From positions 868,001 through 932,000 of the forward strand of contig NZ_CP073695.1 in assembly GCF_018228765.1 (NCBI RefSeq): DNA of 64,000 nucleotides, written 5' to 3'. Every line of letters starts with the position of its first letter. Positions within the stretch are counted from its first letter, which is position 1. The stretch comes from Halorubrum ruber (GTDB taxonomy: Archaea; Halobacteriota; Halobacteria; Halobacteriales; Haloferacaceae). The position numbers were made by a program, and so were the translations under genes. Below the pieces are notes generated by a model. It saw only the letters and a program-made list of their open reading frames with translations. It did no database searches and was not told the origin of the DNA. Positions 43,382 to 51,668 of this stretch are shown here, piece by piece.

Positions 43382-44164
43382 GTGCCATTCGCAGCGACCG
43401 CACAGCTCGGCCCGGCGCTGTTCGACTCGGCCGCGCGCCCGGCGTTCGCCCTGCTCGAATCGACGACCGGCCTCGCGCCGGCGCTCCTTGACGTCTCGTT
43501 CAGGGACGGGTACGTCGGGAGCGTCATCGCCGTCTCGCTGTACGTAAGCCTCACCGCGGTGGCGCTGAGCACGCTCGTCAGCGTGCCGGCCGCCGTCGCG
43601 ATCGGGCTCGCCGACTTCCCCGGGAAGGGGTTCGTGAAGTCGGTGGTCAACACCGGAATGGGATTTCCCAGCGTGGTCGTGGGGTTAGTCGTGCTGTTCG
43701 CGGTCTCCAACCAGGGGCCGCTCGGGTCTCTCGAACTGATCTTCACTCGCGAGGCAATGATCATGTCGCAGTTCGTCCTCGCCACGCCCCCGATCACGGC
43801 GATCAGCCTCGCGGCCGTGGGCGGCGTGGACGACGGGGTCCGCGACGCCGCCCGCGTCCTCGGCGGCACGCGCGTCGACGTGGCGCTGGTCGTCGTCAAG
43901 GAGGCGCGGTACGGGATCGCGACCGCGGTGCTCGCCGGCTTCGGCCGGGCGATCAGCGAGGTCGGGTCGGTGCTCATCGTCGGCGGGAACATCACGAGCG
44001 CGTCCGGCATCTCGAAGACCCGGACGCTGACGACGGCCATCCAGCTCGAAGCGCGGCAGGGCCAGTACGAGACGGCCATGGTTCTTGGCGCCGTGTTGGT
44101 CACCCTCGTGTTGACCGTCAACGCGATTGTCGTCCGCTTCGGCGACCGGGGGGTGACCGGCTGA
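43382..44164 (+). CDS. tupB: Tungstate ABC transporter permease
   Basis: 260 residues from GTG 43382, two bases after the tupA stop. Five or so membrane helices; the EAA loop with [20 protein letters not shown] and the following [31 protein letters not shown] region are characteristic of TupB permeases. The stop overlaps the next start by one base (TGATG at 44162). Confidence 0.93.
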   Translation: MPFAATAQLGPALFDSAARPAFALLESTTGLAPALLDVSFRDGYVGSVIAVSLYVSLTAVALSTLVSVPAAVAIGLADFPGKGFVKSVVNTGMGFPSVVVGLVVLFAVSNQGPLGSLELIFTREAMIMSQFVLATPPITAISLAAVGGVDDGVRDAARVLGGTRVDVALVVVKEARYGIATAVLAGFGRAISEVGSVLIVGGNITSASGISKTRTLTTAIQLEARQGQYETAMVLGAVLVTLVLTVNAIVVRFGDRGVTG

Positions 44165-44916
44165 TGCTCCGCGCGACGGACGTGTCCCTGTCGTACGACG
44201 AGGAGGCCGTGTTCCGCGACCTCTCGATCGAGGTCGGCGAGGGTGAGGTCGTCGCTGTCATCGGCCCCTCCGGCGTCGGCAAGACGACGCTGCTCCGGAC
44301 GCTCGCGCTCGCGCTCGAACCCGACGAGGGTGCCGTGACGCTCGACGGGACCGACGCGTGGGCGGTCGACGAGGCCGAGCGACTCGCGCTGCGCCGCCGC
44401 GTCGGGATGGTGTTCCAGGAGGCGAGCCTCTTCGACGGGACGGTCGCGCGAAACGTCGAGTACGGGCTTCGGGTCCGGCGCTCGTGGAGCGACCGGCTCG
44501 CCTCGGTGCTCCGGCTGAACGGCGCCGCCGACGCGGTCCACGAGTCCCTGGAGGTCGTCGGGCTGGCGGACAAGACCGACCAGCCGGCCGACTCGCTCTC
44601 TGGCGGCGAGGCCCAGCGCGTGTCGTTCGCCCGCGCGCTGGCGTACGAGCCGGACGCCCTGCTGCTCGACGAGCCCACGTCGGACCTCGACCCGCGGAAC
44701 ACGGCCGTCATCGAGGAGGCGATCGGCGAGGCGAGAGACAGGGGGATCGGCGTCGTCGTGGCGACCCACGACATGCACCAGGCTGAGCGCGTCGCGGATC
44801 GCGTCGCAGTGCTGTTGGACGACGGCATCTCGGAGATCGGGCCGACGGAGTCCATCTTCGAGGATCCCGAGAACGAGCGCACCCGGAAGTTCATCTCGGG
44901 CGAACTGGTGTACTAA
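44164..44916 (+). CDS. tupC: Tungstate ABC transporter ATPase
   Basis: 250 residues, [20 protein letters not shown]. Walker [11 protein letters not shown] loop [12 protein letters not shown], signature LSGGEAQR, Walker [13 protein letters not shown] and the switch His in ATHDMHQ are present. No regulatory TOBE domain is fused, which fits separate regulation by the ModE-like protein. After it the tail array of repeat copy E starts within 70 bp. Confidence 0.93.
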   Translation: MLRATDVSLSYDEEAVFRDLSIEVGEGEVVAVIGPSGVGKTTLLRTLALALEPDEGAVTLDGTDAWAVDEAERLALRRRVGMVFQEASLFDGTVARNVEYGLRVRRSWSDRLASVLRLNGAADAVHESLEVVGLADKTDQPADSLSGGEAQRVSFARALAYEPDALLLDEPTSDLDPRNTAVIEEAIGEARDRGIGVVVATHDMHQAERVADRVAVLLDDGISEIGPTESIFEDPENERTRKFISGELVY

Positions 44917-44984
44917 TAAATATCGAGGAGTGACGGGAGCCGAGTCGGATCCGGCGATCTGAGATAGGTGATCGACGACGCTGC

Positions 44985-45378
44985 GGCGAATACCTCCAGA
45001 GCCACGGCCGTTCACTTATAAATGACTGACTATGGATCGACCGTGAACACCGCCAAAGTCCCATTCACTCGTTTATAAATGATTGACTATGGATCGGCGG
45101 AGAACACCGTCAAAGGGGCAGTCGCGAGGACTCGGGGGCCTTGCTGCGCTCCTCGCTCACTTCGTTCGCTGCGGTGCTTGCTGCGGCCGCCTTCGCCCTC
45201 GCGACTGCCCCTTTGAGCCCCACCCGACCGCAACCGCACAGCACCTCACGCCTCCCCAGCCTCGTCGCTGGCACCCTCCGCTCCGCTCCGGGAGCCAGCG
45301 ACTCCCTCGCGCGTGCTCCTCGCGGCCGCCTTCGGCGGCCACTCGGAGGCACGCGCCACCGCGCCGGTTATTTATAAG
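44985..45378 (-). repeat. Structured intergenic element, copy E (variant third stem)
   Basis: Minus-strand copy; the head box TTTATAA near 45371-45377 is 18 bp after the HIT gene stop. Stem 1 inner pairs CTCC/GGAG, GA/GA, as in copy D. Stem 2: GTCGCTGGC with GCCAGCGAC. Stem 3 flank differs: CAAAGGGGCAGTCGCGAGG (from 45111) is fully complementary to CCTCGCGACTGCCCCTTTG, so the usual three G-G mismatches are absent. The tail has two extra units at 44997 and 45054 before 45111, exactly 57 bp apart; the outermost is degraded (CAGAGCCACG). It fills the 44917-45395 gap. Confidence 0.83.
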
Positions 45379-45395
45379 CGATCGACACCGCCGCT

Positions 45396-45947
45396 TCAGA
45401 CGTCGAAGTCGAGTTCGACCGCATCGCCCGCGTCGGCGTCGCCCGAATCGACGACCGCGTCGTCGGCCGCGAACCCGTCGTGGAGGTGGTCGTAGGTGCG
45501 CTCTATCGCCTCCACGATCACCTTCGTGTCGCCGGTGACGGGCATGAAGTTCGTGTCGCCGCTCCACCGCGGGACGACGTGCGTGTGGAGGTGGTCGACC
45601 GAGCCGCCGGCGGCGTCGCCGCCGAGGTTCTGTCCGGTGTTGACGCCGTCGGGGTTCATGTCGCGGCCCAGCGCGTCGAGCGTCGCCGCCTTCAGCTTCG
45701 CGTGGTCGAGGAGCGCCGCGTCGTCGAGGTCGGTCGGATCCTCGACGTGCTCGTCCGGGATGATCATCGCGTGGCCGGGGTTGTACGGCGCGTTGTTGAG
45801 CAGGACGTAGTTGCGGTCGCTGCGCGCGACGATCCGCGCCTCGCGGGCGTCCTCGCGCTCGGGGAGCACGCAGAACGGACAGCCGTCGATCGGGTCGGCG
45901 TCGCGCTCGACCCACTCGATCCGCCACGGCGCGAAGATCCGGTCCAT
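45396..45947 (-). CDS. HIT-family hydrolase
   Basis: 183 residues from ATG 45947 (MDRIFAPWRIEWVERDADPI). CPFC near residue 25 and the histidine triad HLHTHVVPRW near 115, in GGSVDHLHTHVVPRWSGDTN, define a HIT nucleotide-binding protein with the zinc-type CxxC of Ap4A-phosphorylase-like members. It likely hydrolyses dinucleoside polyphosphates or adenylylated compounds. The start overlaps the map stop by one base (TGATG), so the pair is co-translated. The tail of about 25 residues is acidic. Confidence 0.92.
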   Translation of the reverse strand: MDRIFAPWRIEWVERDADPIDGCPFCVLPEREDAREARIVARSDRNYVLLNNAPYNPGHAMIIPDEHVEDPTDLDDAALLDHAKLKAATLDALGRDMNPDGVNTGQNLGGDAAGGSVDHLHTHVVPRWSGDTNFMPVTGDTKVIVEAIERTYDHLHDGFAADDAVVDSGDADAGDAVELDFDV

Positions 45948-46855
45948 CAGTCGTCGAAGCCGTGGATGCCCGCGGTCGTCACCTCGACGCCGTCCTCGGT
46001 GACCAGGAGGGTGTGTTCCGCCTGACTCACGAGGGCGTCGTCGTCCTCCTTCAGGACGGGGTACCCCTTGATCGCGTTCGCCTGCTTGAGCCGGCGGAGC
46101 GCCATCTCGGCGCGGTCCGTCTCCAGCCACCGCGCCGCGAACGGGAGGTCGTCGAACGCCTCGATTTCCTCGAGCGCCTGCCGCGCGCGGCGGTCGCGCA
46201 CGCTCGCGGAGCCCTGCTGTTCGAAGATCTCCTCGACGGTCCCCTCGCCCACCTTCCCGCGACCGTCGGTGGCGAACGGCTCGATCGCGACCGCCTGCCC
46301 GGGCTCTAACTCGACCGAGCGGTCGACGCCGCGGTTCGGCACCGTCGGCCCCGTGTGGGCGTCGTACCGCTCGACGCCGTGCCCGGAGAGGTTGAGGACG
46401 GGCGTGTAGCCGTACCCGCGGATCACGTCCTCGATCGCCTGCCCGACGACGCCGACCTCGACGCCCGGGCCGGCCTCGTCGAGCGCGGCCTCCAAGGCCA
46501 TCTCGGCGGCCTCGACGAGCTCCGGGTTCCCGGAGTGGTCGACCGTCACCGCGGCGTCGGCGATGTAGCCGTCGACGTGGACGCCGACGTCGAGACACAC
46601 CATCTCCTCGCCGAACTCCGTCTCGTCGTCGCGGCCGGGCGTCGCGTGCGACGCCTCCGGGTCGACGCTGATGTTCACCGGGAACGCGAGGCCGGCCCCC
46701 TGCTCGCGGACGAAGTCCTCCGTCCACTCGGCGACCTCGAGGTGGGTCCGCCCCGGCTCGACCATCTCGCGGGCCTCGTTCACCGCCTCGACCAGCACCG
46801 CGCCCGCCTCGCGGTAGCTCTCGACCGCGTCCTCGTCAAGAGGTCCGTGACTCAT
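45947..46855 (-). CDS. map: Methionine aminopeptidase, type II
   Basis: 302 residues from ATG 46855 (MSHGPLDEDAVESYREAGAV). The pita-bread fold metal ligands are visible: DVGVHVDGYIADAAVTV (two Asp), LSGHGVERYDAHTG (His), VAIEPFATDGRG (Glu) and QAEHTLLVTEDG (Glu). FPVNISVDPEASHATPGRDD is the N-terminal His motif. The insertion between metal ligands places it in archaeal type II. It removes initiator Met from nascent proteins. It is first in a pair with the HIT gene. Confidence 0.95.
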   Translation of the reverse strand: MSHGPLDEDAVESYREAGAVLVEAVNEAREMVEPGRTHLEVAEWTEDFVREQGAGLAFPVNISVDPEASHATPGRDDETEFGEEMVCLDVGVHVDGYIADAAVTVDHSGNPELVEAAEMALEAALDEAGPGVEVGVVGQAIEDVIRGYGYTPVLNLSGHGVERYDAHTGPTVPNRGVDRSVELEPGQAVAIEPFATDGRGKVGEGTVEEIFEQQGSASVRDRRARQALEEIEAFDDLPFAARWLETDRAEMALRRLKQANAIKGYPVLKEDDDALVSQAEHTLLVTEDGVEVTTAGIHGFDD

Positions 46856-46915
46856 GGCTCCGGGTTCGGCGACCGCGCGCAAAGAGGTTGCGGAGAGCGG
46901 TCGATCCTCCGCCGT

Positions 46916-47152
46916 TCAGGCGCGCGTGATCTCCACGTGCCACTCGTCGTCCGTCGGGTTCGCCGTCTCGTGGGCGTACCCCCGCTCCGCTAACACGTCG
47001 TACAGCGGCACCGGCTCGAAACCGTTCACCAGACGGAGCGTCTCCCCGTCGTCGAGGCGGTCGAGCGCGGCCACGATGTCGCCGAACGGTTCGCCGTCTA
47101 TCTCGCGGGCGTCCAGCCGCTCGTCAGCGTCGTCGAACGGGTCGGGGCCCAT
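46916..47152 (-). CDS. DUF2249 family small protein
   Basis: 78 residues from ATG 47152 (MGPDPFDDADERLDAREIDG). LDAREIDGEPFGDIVAALDR, GETLRLVNGFEPVPLYDVLA and a C-terminal DDEWHVEITRA match DUF2249, a TusA-like fold often fused to hemerythrin or found near NO/denitrification and redox genes. The TusA cysteine is absent. It is divergent from the CGCGG protein gene across 130 bp containing two perfect inverted repeats. Confidence 0.85.
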   Translation of the reverse strand: MGPDPFDDADERLDAREIDGEPFGDIVAALDRLDDGETLRLVNGFEPVPLYDVLAERGYAHETANPTDDEWHVEITRA

Positions 47153-47185
47153 GGATCGGCCGTGGCGTCCCGTGGTGATGTAGCT

Positions 47186-47207
47186 CCCCCCGAAATCGTT
47201 CGGGGGG
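47186..47207. promoter_or_regulatory. GC-rich inverted repeat between divergent genes
   Basis: CCCCCCGAA (47186-47194) and TTCGGGGGG (47199-47207) with an ATCG loop; a flanking T/A pair makes 10 bp. It lies between the DUF2249 and CGCGG starts and could be an operator or an mRNA hairpin. Confidence 0.4.
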
Positions 47208-47232
47208 ATCGTCCGGCCCCCGGGGATCCGCT

Positions 47233-47244
47233 CGAACATGTTCG
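47233..47244. promoter_or_regulatory. 12-bp perfect palindrome CGAACATGTTCG
   Basis: Located 39-50 bases before the CGCGG gene start, where a haloarchaeal regulator could bind next to the core promoter. Seen directly; function inferred. Confidence 0.4.
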
Positions 47245-47282
47245 CTCGAAGACGTACGGGGCCGGGGTGCCTCCGTTCGGAC

Positions 47283-47615
47283 ATGTCGAGCACCCACTCG
47301 GACGGCGACGGCGACGCGGACCACGACCACGGCGCGGACCCGGTGACCGACCGCGTCCACGAGAACTCGTGGTCCGCGAACCTCGAAGGCCCCGAACACG
47401 CGGACGACCGCGACCTCCTCGTGCGACAGGCGATCGAGGCGGTCGAACACACGGCCGCGGGCAACCACGTCAACCTCGTCACCCACGGCGACCACGGTCA
47501 CCCCGAGGAGTACCTCTTCCCGGCGCTCGACGTCGCGTTCGGCGACGAAGACGTCGACTGGGAGTACGTAGAGCAGTGCGGCTGCGGCGGGCACGTCGTT
47601 CGCGTCCACGTATAG
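47283..47615 (+). CDS. CGCGG-type putative radical-SAM-modified RiPP precursor
   Basis: 110 residues from ATG 47283 (MSSTHSDGDGDADHDHGADP). After an Asp/His-rich leader come ENSWSANLEGPEHADDRDLL, VRQAIEAVEHTAAGNHVNLV, THGDHGHPEEYLFPALDVAF and the C-terminal VEQCGCGGHVVRVHV. The CGCGG motif near the C-terminus is the hallmark of a haloarchaeal family annotated as putative radical-SAM-modified peptides. The only two cysteines of the protein are in that motif. No radical SAM maturase is in the window, so modification would act in trans. The assignment rests on motif recognition. Confidence 0.7.
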   Translation: MSSTHSDGDGDADHDHGADPVTDRVHENSWSANLEGPEHADDRDLLVRQAIEAVEHTAAGNHVNLVTHGDHGHPEEYLFPALDVAFGDEDVDWEYVEQCGCGGHVVRVHV

Positions 47616-47621
47616 TCCGAC

Positions 47622-49673
47622 CTATCCGCTTTCGCTGTCCGCCCGCGGAAGCCACATCCGCACCACCGTCCCGGTCGGCTCGCGGGTGTCGATCTCGAGG
47701 TCGCCGCCGGACTCCGTGACGATCCAGTGTACGAGCCAGAGGCCGAGGCCGCTCGCGTGTTCGAGCGCCGTCTCCCGCGCCTCGGAGAACACCGTCCGCT
47801 CGACCGGCGGGATCCCCGGGCCGTCGTCGGCCACGTCGATTCGGAACCGGTCGCCGTCGGCGACGACCGTCGCCTCCACGTGCGGGTCGTCGCCGTCGTT
47901 GTGGACGACGGCGTTCTCCAACACGTTCCGGACCGCCGACTCGAGCAGTTCGTCCGCGGAGACAACGGCCGAGTCGGGGATGGTGACGGTCACCGTCGCC
48001 TCCGGGAACGACGACTCGAGCGACTCGCAGAGGCGGTCGACCAGCTCGGCGAGGTCGATCTCGGTCCGTCCGGCGTCGCTGTGGAGCGCGACGTCGATCT
48101 CGCGGGCCTGGTCGCTGAGGTGGGTCAGGGTCCGCACCTTCCGGTCGATGATGTCGAGGTAGGGGTCGCCCTCCTCGTCGACGTGGTCGCGGAGCAGGTC
48201 GGCGTACCCGCCGATGACGTTGGTGTCGTTTTTCAGGTCGTGTCGCAGCACCCGGTTCAACACCTGAAGCCGCTGTTCGTACCGCCGGGCGTCCGTGACG
48301 TCGGTTGCGGTGATGACGACCTCGCGCGTGTCGGCGAACAGTCGCTCGATCACCGTCTCGAACCGGCGCCAACTGCCGTCGGCGCACGCGATCCGATGCG
48401 TGAGCGACTGCGGTTCGGCGCCTTCGAAGGCGCGCTCGAAGGCCTGCTGCGCCTCGCGCCGGTCCTCGGGATGGACCAGGTCGATGACCGGGCGTCCCTC
48501 GATCTCGTTCGGCCGGTGGCCGATCAGTCGCTCTATCGACGGGCTCACGTACCGGACCAGCCCGTCCTCGCCGCAGACCGCGATCACGTTCGGCGACTTC
48601 TCGATAAGCGCGCGATAGCGCCGCTGGAGCGTCTCCCGCTCGGTCACGTCGCGGAACAGCAGGACCGTCCCGCCGCGGGTCGTCCCCGGCCCCGTGATGT
48701 CGTGGACGTCGACCGTCAGGAACCGCGGCGCGCCGTCGCCGTCGACCGTCACCCGGAACTCGTCGTCGGACGCCGCCTCCGCCACCGCGTCGGCGACCGA
48801 CGGGACGTCCGCGAACGCCTCGTCGGCGTGGACGCCGAGCTCCGCGTCCGGGAATAGCGCCTTGGCCGGGTCGTTGTTGTCGACCACCCGGCCGTGGGCG
48901 TCGCAGACGACGACGCCGTCGGAGAGGTTCGCGAACACCGCGTCGCGAGCGATGGGGGAGACGTCGAGCAGCCGGTACCGGAACACGACCCACGCCAGGA
49001 GCGCCGAGGTCCCGCTGAAGGCGATCGGCGTGAAGTCGACGACCCCGTCCTCCGGCCCGACGAGCCCGGCGATGCCGGCCGCGCCGAGCGCCAGCGGCGC
49101 GACGCCGGCGACGAAGAGGACGGCGGCCTGCCGGCGGAACACGCCGTCGCGGGAGACCGCGGCGTAGCCGAGGACGGCGTAGGTGAACAGGTTGACCGCG
49201 TAGGTGTAGCCGACGAACCCGAGCAGCGCGGGCGTCGGCGCGTACTCCAGGACCCGGAAGCCGCCGGCGTCGACGAGGGCCGGATCAACGTAGAACAGCG
49301 GGTCGACGCCGACCGTCCAGACGGCGACGGCGAAGGCGACGGGGACGACCCAGAAGAGCGCGAAGCGGCGCCGGTCGAGCCACGCGGTTCGGTCGACGTA
49401 CGAGAGGACGAAGGCGGGCCACGCGACCGCTAAGCCGGCGGAGCCGAGCCAGACGAAGCGGTTGAAAAACAGCGTGAGATCGAGCGACGTCGCCGACAGC
49501 TGGGCCGCGTACGCCAGCGACCAGACGCCGGCGGTGCCCGCGACGCCGACGAAACTCCGCAGGAGGGCGTGGCCGCCGCGCGAACGGTTCCCGACCGCGT
49601 ACGCGGCGAACGCGAAGGACGCGACGGCCGCGACGAGCAACGGAACCGTGTACGGCGTCGGTTGCCACGCCAT
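47622..49673 (-). CDS. Sensor histidine kinase, 7TM N-terminus with PAS domains
   Basis: 683 residues from ATG 49673 (MAWQPTPYTVPLLVAAVASF). Residues 1-225 hold seven membrane helices of the histidine-kinase 7TM type (FNRFVWLGSAGLAVAWPAFV etc.). Two PAS domains follow (about 235-340: FANLSDGVVVCDAHGRVVDN; about 350-460: LIEKSPNVIAVCGEDGLVRY). The dimerisation helix has the phospho-acceptor His in VLRHDLKNDTNVIGGYADLL; the ATPase has N-box LENAVVHNDGDD and DDGPGIPP/GLGLWLV. No response regulator is adjacent. Typical haloarchaeal orphan kinase; signal unknown. Confidence 0.93.
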   Translation of the reverse strand: MAWQPTPYTVPLLVAAVASFAFAAYAVGNRSRGGHALLRSFVGVAGTAGVWSLAYAAQLSATSLDLTLFFNRFVWLGSAGLAVAWPAFVLSYVDRTAWLDRRRFALFWVVPVAFAVAVWTVGVDPLFYVDPALVDAGGFRVLEYAPTPALLGFVGYTYAVNLFTYAVLGYAAVSRDGVFRRQAAVLFVAGVAPLALGAAGIAGLVGPEDGVVDFTPIAFSGTSALLAWVVFRYRLLDVSPIARDAVFANLSDGVVVCDAHGRVVDNNDPAKALFPDAELGVHADEAFADVPSVADAVAEAASDDEFRVTVDGDGAPRFLTVDVHDITGPGTTRGGTVLLFRDVTERETLQRRYRALIEKSPNVIAVCGEDGLVRYVSPSIERLIGHRPNEIEGRPVIDLVHPEDRREAQQAFERAFEGAEPQSLTHRIACADGSWRRFETVIERLFADTREVVITATDVTDARRYEQRLQVLNRVLRHDLKNDTNVIGGYADLLRDHVDEEGDPYLDIIDRKVRTLTHLSDQAREIDVALHSDAGRTEIDLAELVDRLCESLESSFPEATVTVTIPDSAVVSADELLESAVRNVLENAVVHNDGDDPHVEATVVADGDRFRIDVADDGPGIPPVERTVFSEARETALEHASGLGLWLVHWIVTESGGDLEIDTREPTGTVVRMWLPRADSESG

Positions 49674-49747
49674 CGATACCGATAGGATGCGAGAGCCCGG
49701 TAAAAAGGGACCGAATCCCCTAACCCGTTTGAGAAGAGTAGGTTCGT

Positions 49748-50215
49748 ATGCTCGAACCGGGCGACTCCGCACCCGAGATCACGCTCACCGACCACCGCGG
49801 CCAGACGGTCACTGTCGACCCGGCCGCGGCCAGTCATACGGTCGTGTACTTCTATCCCCGCGCCGACACGCCCGGCTGTACCGCCGAGGCGTGTAGCTTC
49901 CGCGACGAGTGGGACGCGTTCGAGGACGGCGACGTCGCCGTCGTCGGAATCAGCGACGACCCCGTCGAGGACCTCGAACCGTTCGCCGCCGAGTACGACC
50001 TCCCCTTCACCCTCCTCTCGGACCCCGACGGGGAGGTGTCGAGCGCGTACGACTCCTACGGCGAAAAGCAGATGTTCGGTAACACCTTCGACGGCGTGTT
50101 CCGGAACACGTACGTCCTCGACGACGAGGGGACCGTTGTCCTGGCCTACGAGGGCGTCTCCCCCGAGGACCACGCCGTCGAGATTCTCGACGACGTCCGC
50201 GCGCTCGACGACTGA
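49748..50215 (+). CDS. bcp: Peroxiredoxin, Bcp type
   Basis: 155 residues, MLEPGDSAPEITLTDHRGQT. Peroxidatic Cys44 in YPRADTPGCTAEAC and a resolving Cys49 five residues later indicate an atypical 2-Cys Bcp. FRDEWDAFEDGDVAVVGISD and FRNTYVLDDEGTVV complete the thioredoxin fold. It reduces peroxides with thioredoxin-like donors in the cytosol. It is divergent from the histidine kinase with 74 bp between starts. Confidence 0.95.
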   Translation: MLEPGDSAPEITLTDHRGQTVTVDPAAASHTVVYFYPRADTPGCTAEACSFRDEWDAFEDGDVAVVGISDDPVEDLEPFAAEYDLPFTLLSDPDGEVSSAYDSYGEKQMFGNTFDGVFRNTYVLDDEGTVVLAYEGVSPEDHAVEILDDVRALDD

Positions 50216-50298
50216 ACGCCGACCGGTCGTCGCCGAGAGGAATCCGCCGACGGCTGCCACCCGGTAGTATTATTACCTGTCACGAGTCACGTGAAACG

Positions 50299-51492
50299 AT
50301 GCCCTCCAAGCGAACGTTCGCGAAGCGCCTAGCGGCGCTCGCGGCAACCGGGCTGGGAGTCGGCGGACCGATCGACGCCCTGACTTCGGAACCGCCGCCC
50401 GACGGGACTCTCGCGGTCGAACCGGGCGCGACCGGCGCCGGAGCGAGCGACGGCGATCCGACGGGCGACGACGCGACGAGCGGCCGCGACGGCGCCGGCG
50501 CCGGCGCCGACGGACCGCAATCGGCGGTCGCGGCCGGAACCTACGACCCGGCCGCGGCGGCGTCGAACGCCGTTGATACCGTCGTGACCGGACGGGTCGA
50601 CCCCGCGGTCCTGACGGCGACCGGCCTGCCGAGCGGGATCGGGAGCCGACTCCGGCGACTGCTCGACCGATACGAAAGCGTGTCGCTCGCCGCCGTGCGG
50701 CAGGCGACCGGCGGCGCCGCGCTCACCGCGGACGGGCCGGAGGGGTGCGCCGTCGCGGTCGGCGACGTCGACGCGGCCGCGCTGAGCGCCGAGCTCGATG
50801 CCGACCCCGAGGTGGCTCGCGAGGCGGACGACGACTCGGGATTCGCCCGGTTCCGAGCGCCGAGCCTCGGGTCGGCGGTCGGCGTGGCCTCCGGTGAACT
50901 CGTGGCCGCGTACGGCCCGACCGCCGGCGTCGCCGCGGCGCACCGCGATGCCGGAATCGGTGGAGGCGTCAACGGAGGGAGCGTCGACAGCGGGAGCGTC
51001 GACGGAGGGACCGTCGACGGCGGAGCGCGGCGGCGGTCGGGCGCGAGCGCGAGCTACGGTCCCCTCCCATCGCTGCTCGGGGGCGACGCGACGGTGTGCG
51101 TCGACCTCGGGCCGGACGCCCGCGATCACCTCCACGACCTGCTCGCCGACGCACCAGACGAGCTCCGCACCGCGGTCGACGCGTCTGGCGCGGTCGGGGC
51201 GTCGCTCCGCCTGACCGACGGCGGATCCGCCGCCGGCGACGGGGCCCCCGGTGAGCCGAGCGTCGCGCTGCGGTACGGCGCGGTCGCGGACCCTCGACGC
51301 CTCGACAGGGAGACCGCCGAAGCGATTGCGCGGGCCGCCCGCGAGGGCGAGACCTCGCTTTCGGACGCGACCGTCACCCGCTACGGGCGGACCGTTATCG
51401 TCGACGGCGCGGCCGAGAGCGACCTCTTCGCCGCCCACGCCTCGCTGTTCGACGGGACCGTCGGCGACCCGATCGAGGTGGCCGACGCGTGA
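50299..51492 (+). CDS. Exported or anchored haloarchaeal protein, unknown function
   Basis: 397 residues, MPSKRTFAKRLAALAATGLG. The N-terminus has a basic stretch and a hydrophobic run that could be a signal, but no clear RR. A disordered Gly/Asp/Ala region (about 30-90) is followed by a folded domain with VDTVVTGRVDPAVLTATGLP, SVSLAAVRQATGGAALTADG and a C-terminal VTRYGRTVIVDGAAESDLFA. Near residue 220 there are short repeats GGSVDSGSVDGGTVDGG encoded by 15-18-bp tandem units. No domain is recognised. It starts an operon with the 59-aa ORF, S49 protease and DUF4350-like gene. An AT-rich TATTATTA lies about 30 bases before the start. Confidence 0.75.
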   Translation: MPSKRTFAKRLAALAATGLGVGGPIDALTSEPPPDGTLAVEPGATGAGASDGDPTGDDATSGRDGAGAGADGPQSAVAAGTYDPAAAASNAVDTVVTGRVDPAVLTATGLPSGIGSRLRRLLDRYESVSLAAVRQATGGAALTADGPEGCAVAVGDVDAAALSAELDADPEVAREADDDSGFARFRAPSLGSAVGVASGELVAAYGPTAGVAAAHRDAGIGGGVNGGSVDSGSVDGGTVDGGARRRSGASASYGPLPSLLGGDATVCVDLGPDARDHLHDLLADAPDELRTAVDASGAVGASLRLTDGGSAAGDGAPGEPSVALRYGAVADPRRLDRETAEAIARAAREGETSLSDATVTRYGRTVIVDGAAESDLFAAHASLFDGTVGDPIEVADA

Positions 51493-51668
51493 GCGACGCA
51501 GTCGATCGTAGAAACACCGACCGCGTGAGCGGCGCCACCGACCGCGGGAGAACCGCCCGCGAGAGCGGCGCAGCCGTATCGACCAGTGACAGACGCGCGA
51601 GCGAACCCACGATGACGACGAGAGACAACATGTTACGACAGCGGTATCGAACGAGGACGAGTCGATGA
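51489..51668 (+). CDS. Small 59-residue protein inside the protease operon
   Basis: Previously easy to miss. GTG at 51489 overlaps the upstream stop (GTGA) and its own stop overlaps the next ATG (ATGA at 51665-51668), the two commonest haloarchaeal overlap forms, so the ORF fits exactly between its neighbours. The product begins VSDAVDRRNTDRVSGATDRG and ends NMLRQRYRTRTSR; it is hydrophilic, Arg/Thr/Ser/Asp-rich, and probably unstructured or nucleic-acid/protein-binding. No homologue is recognised. Alternatively it is only translated spacer maintaining coupling between neighbours. Confidence 0.5.
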   Translation: MSDAVDRRNTDRVSGATDRGRTARESGAAVSTSDRRASEPTMTTRDNMLRQRYRTRTSR

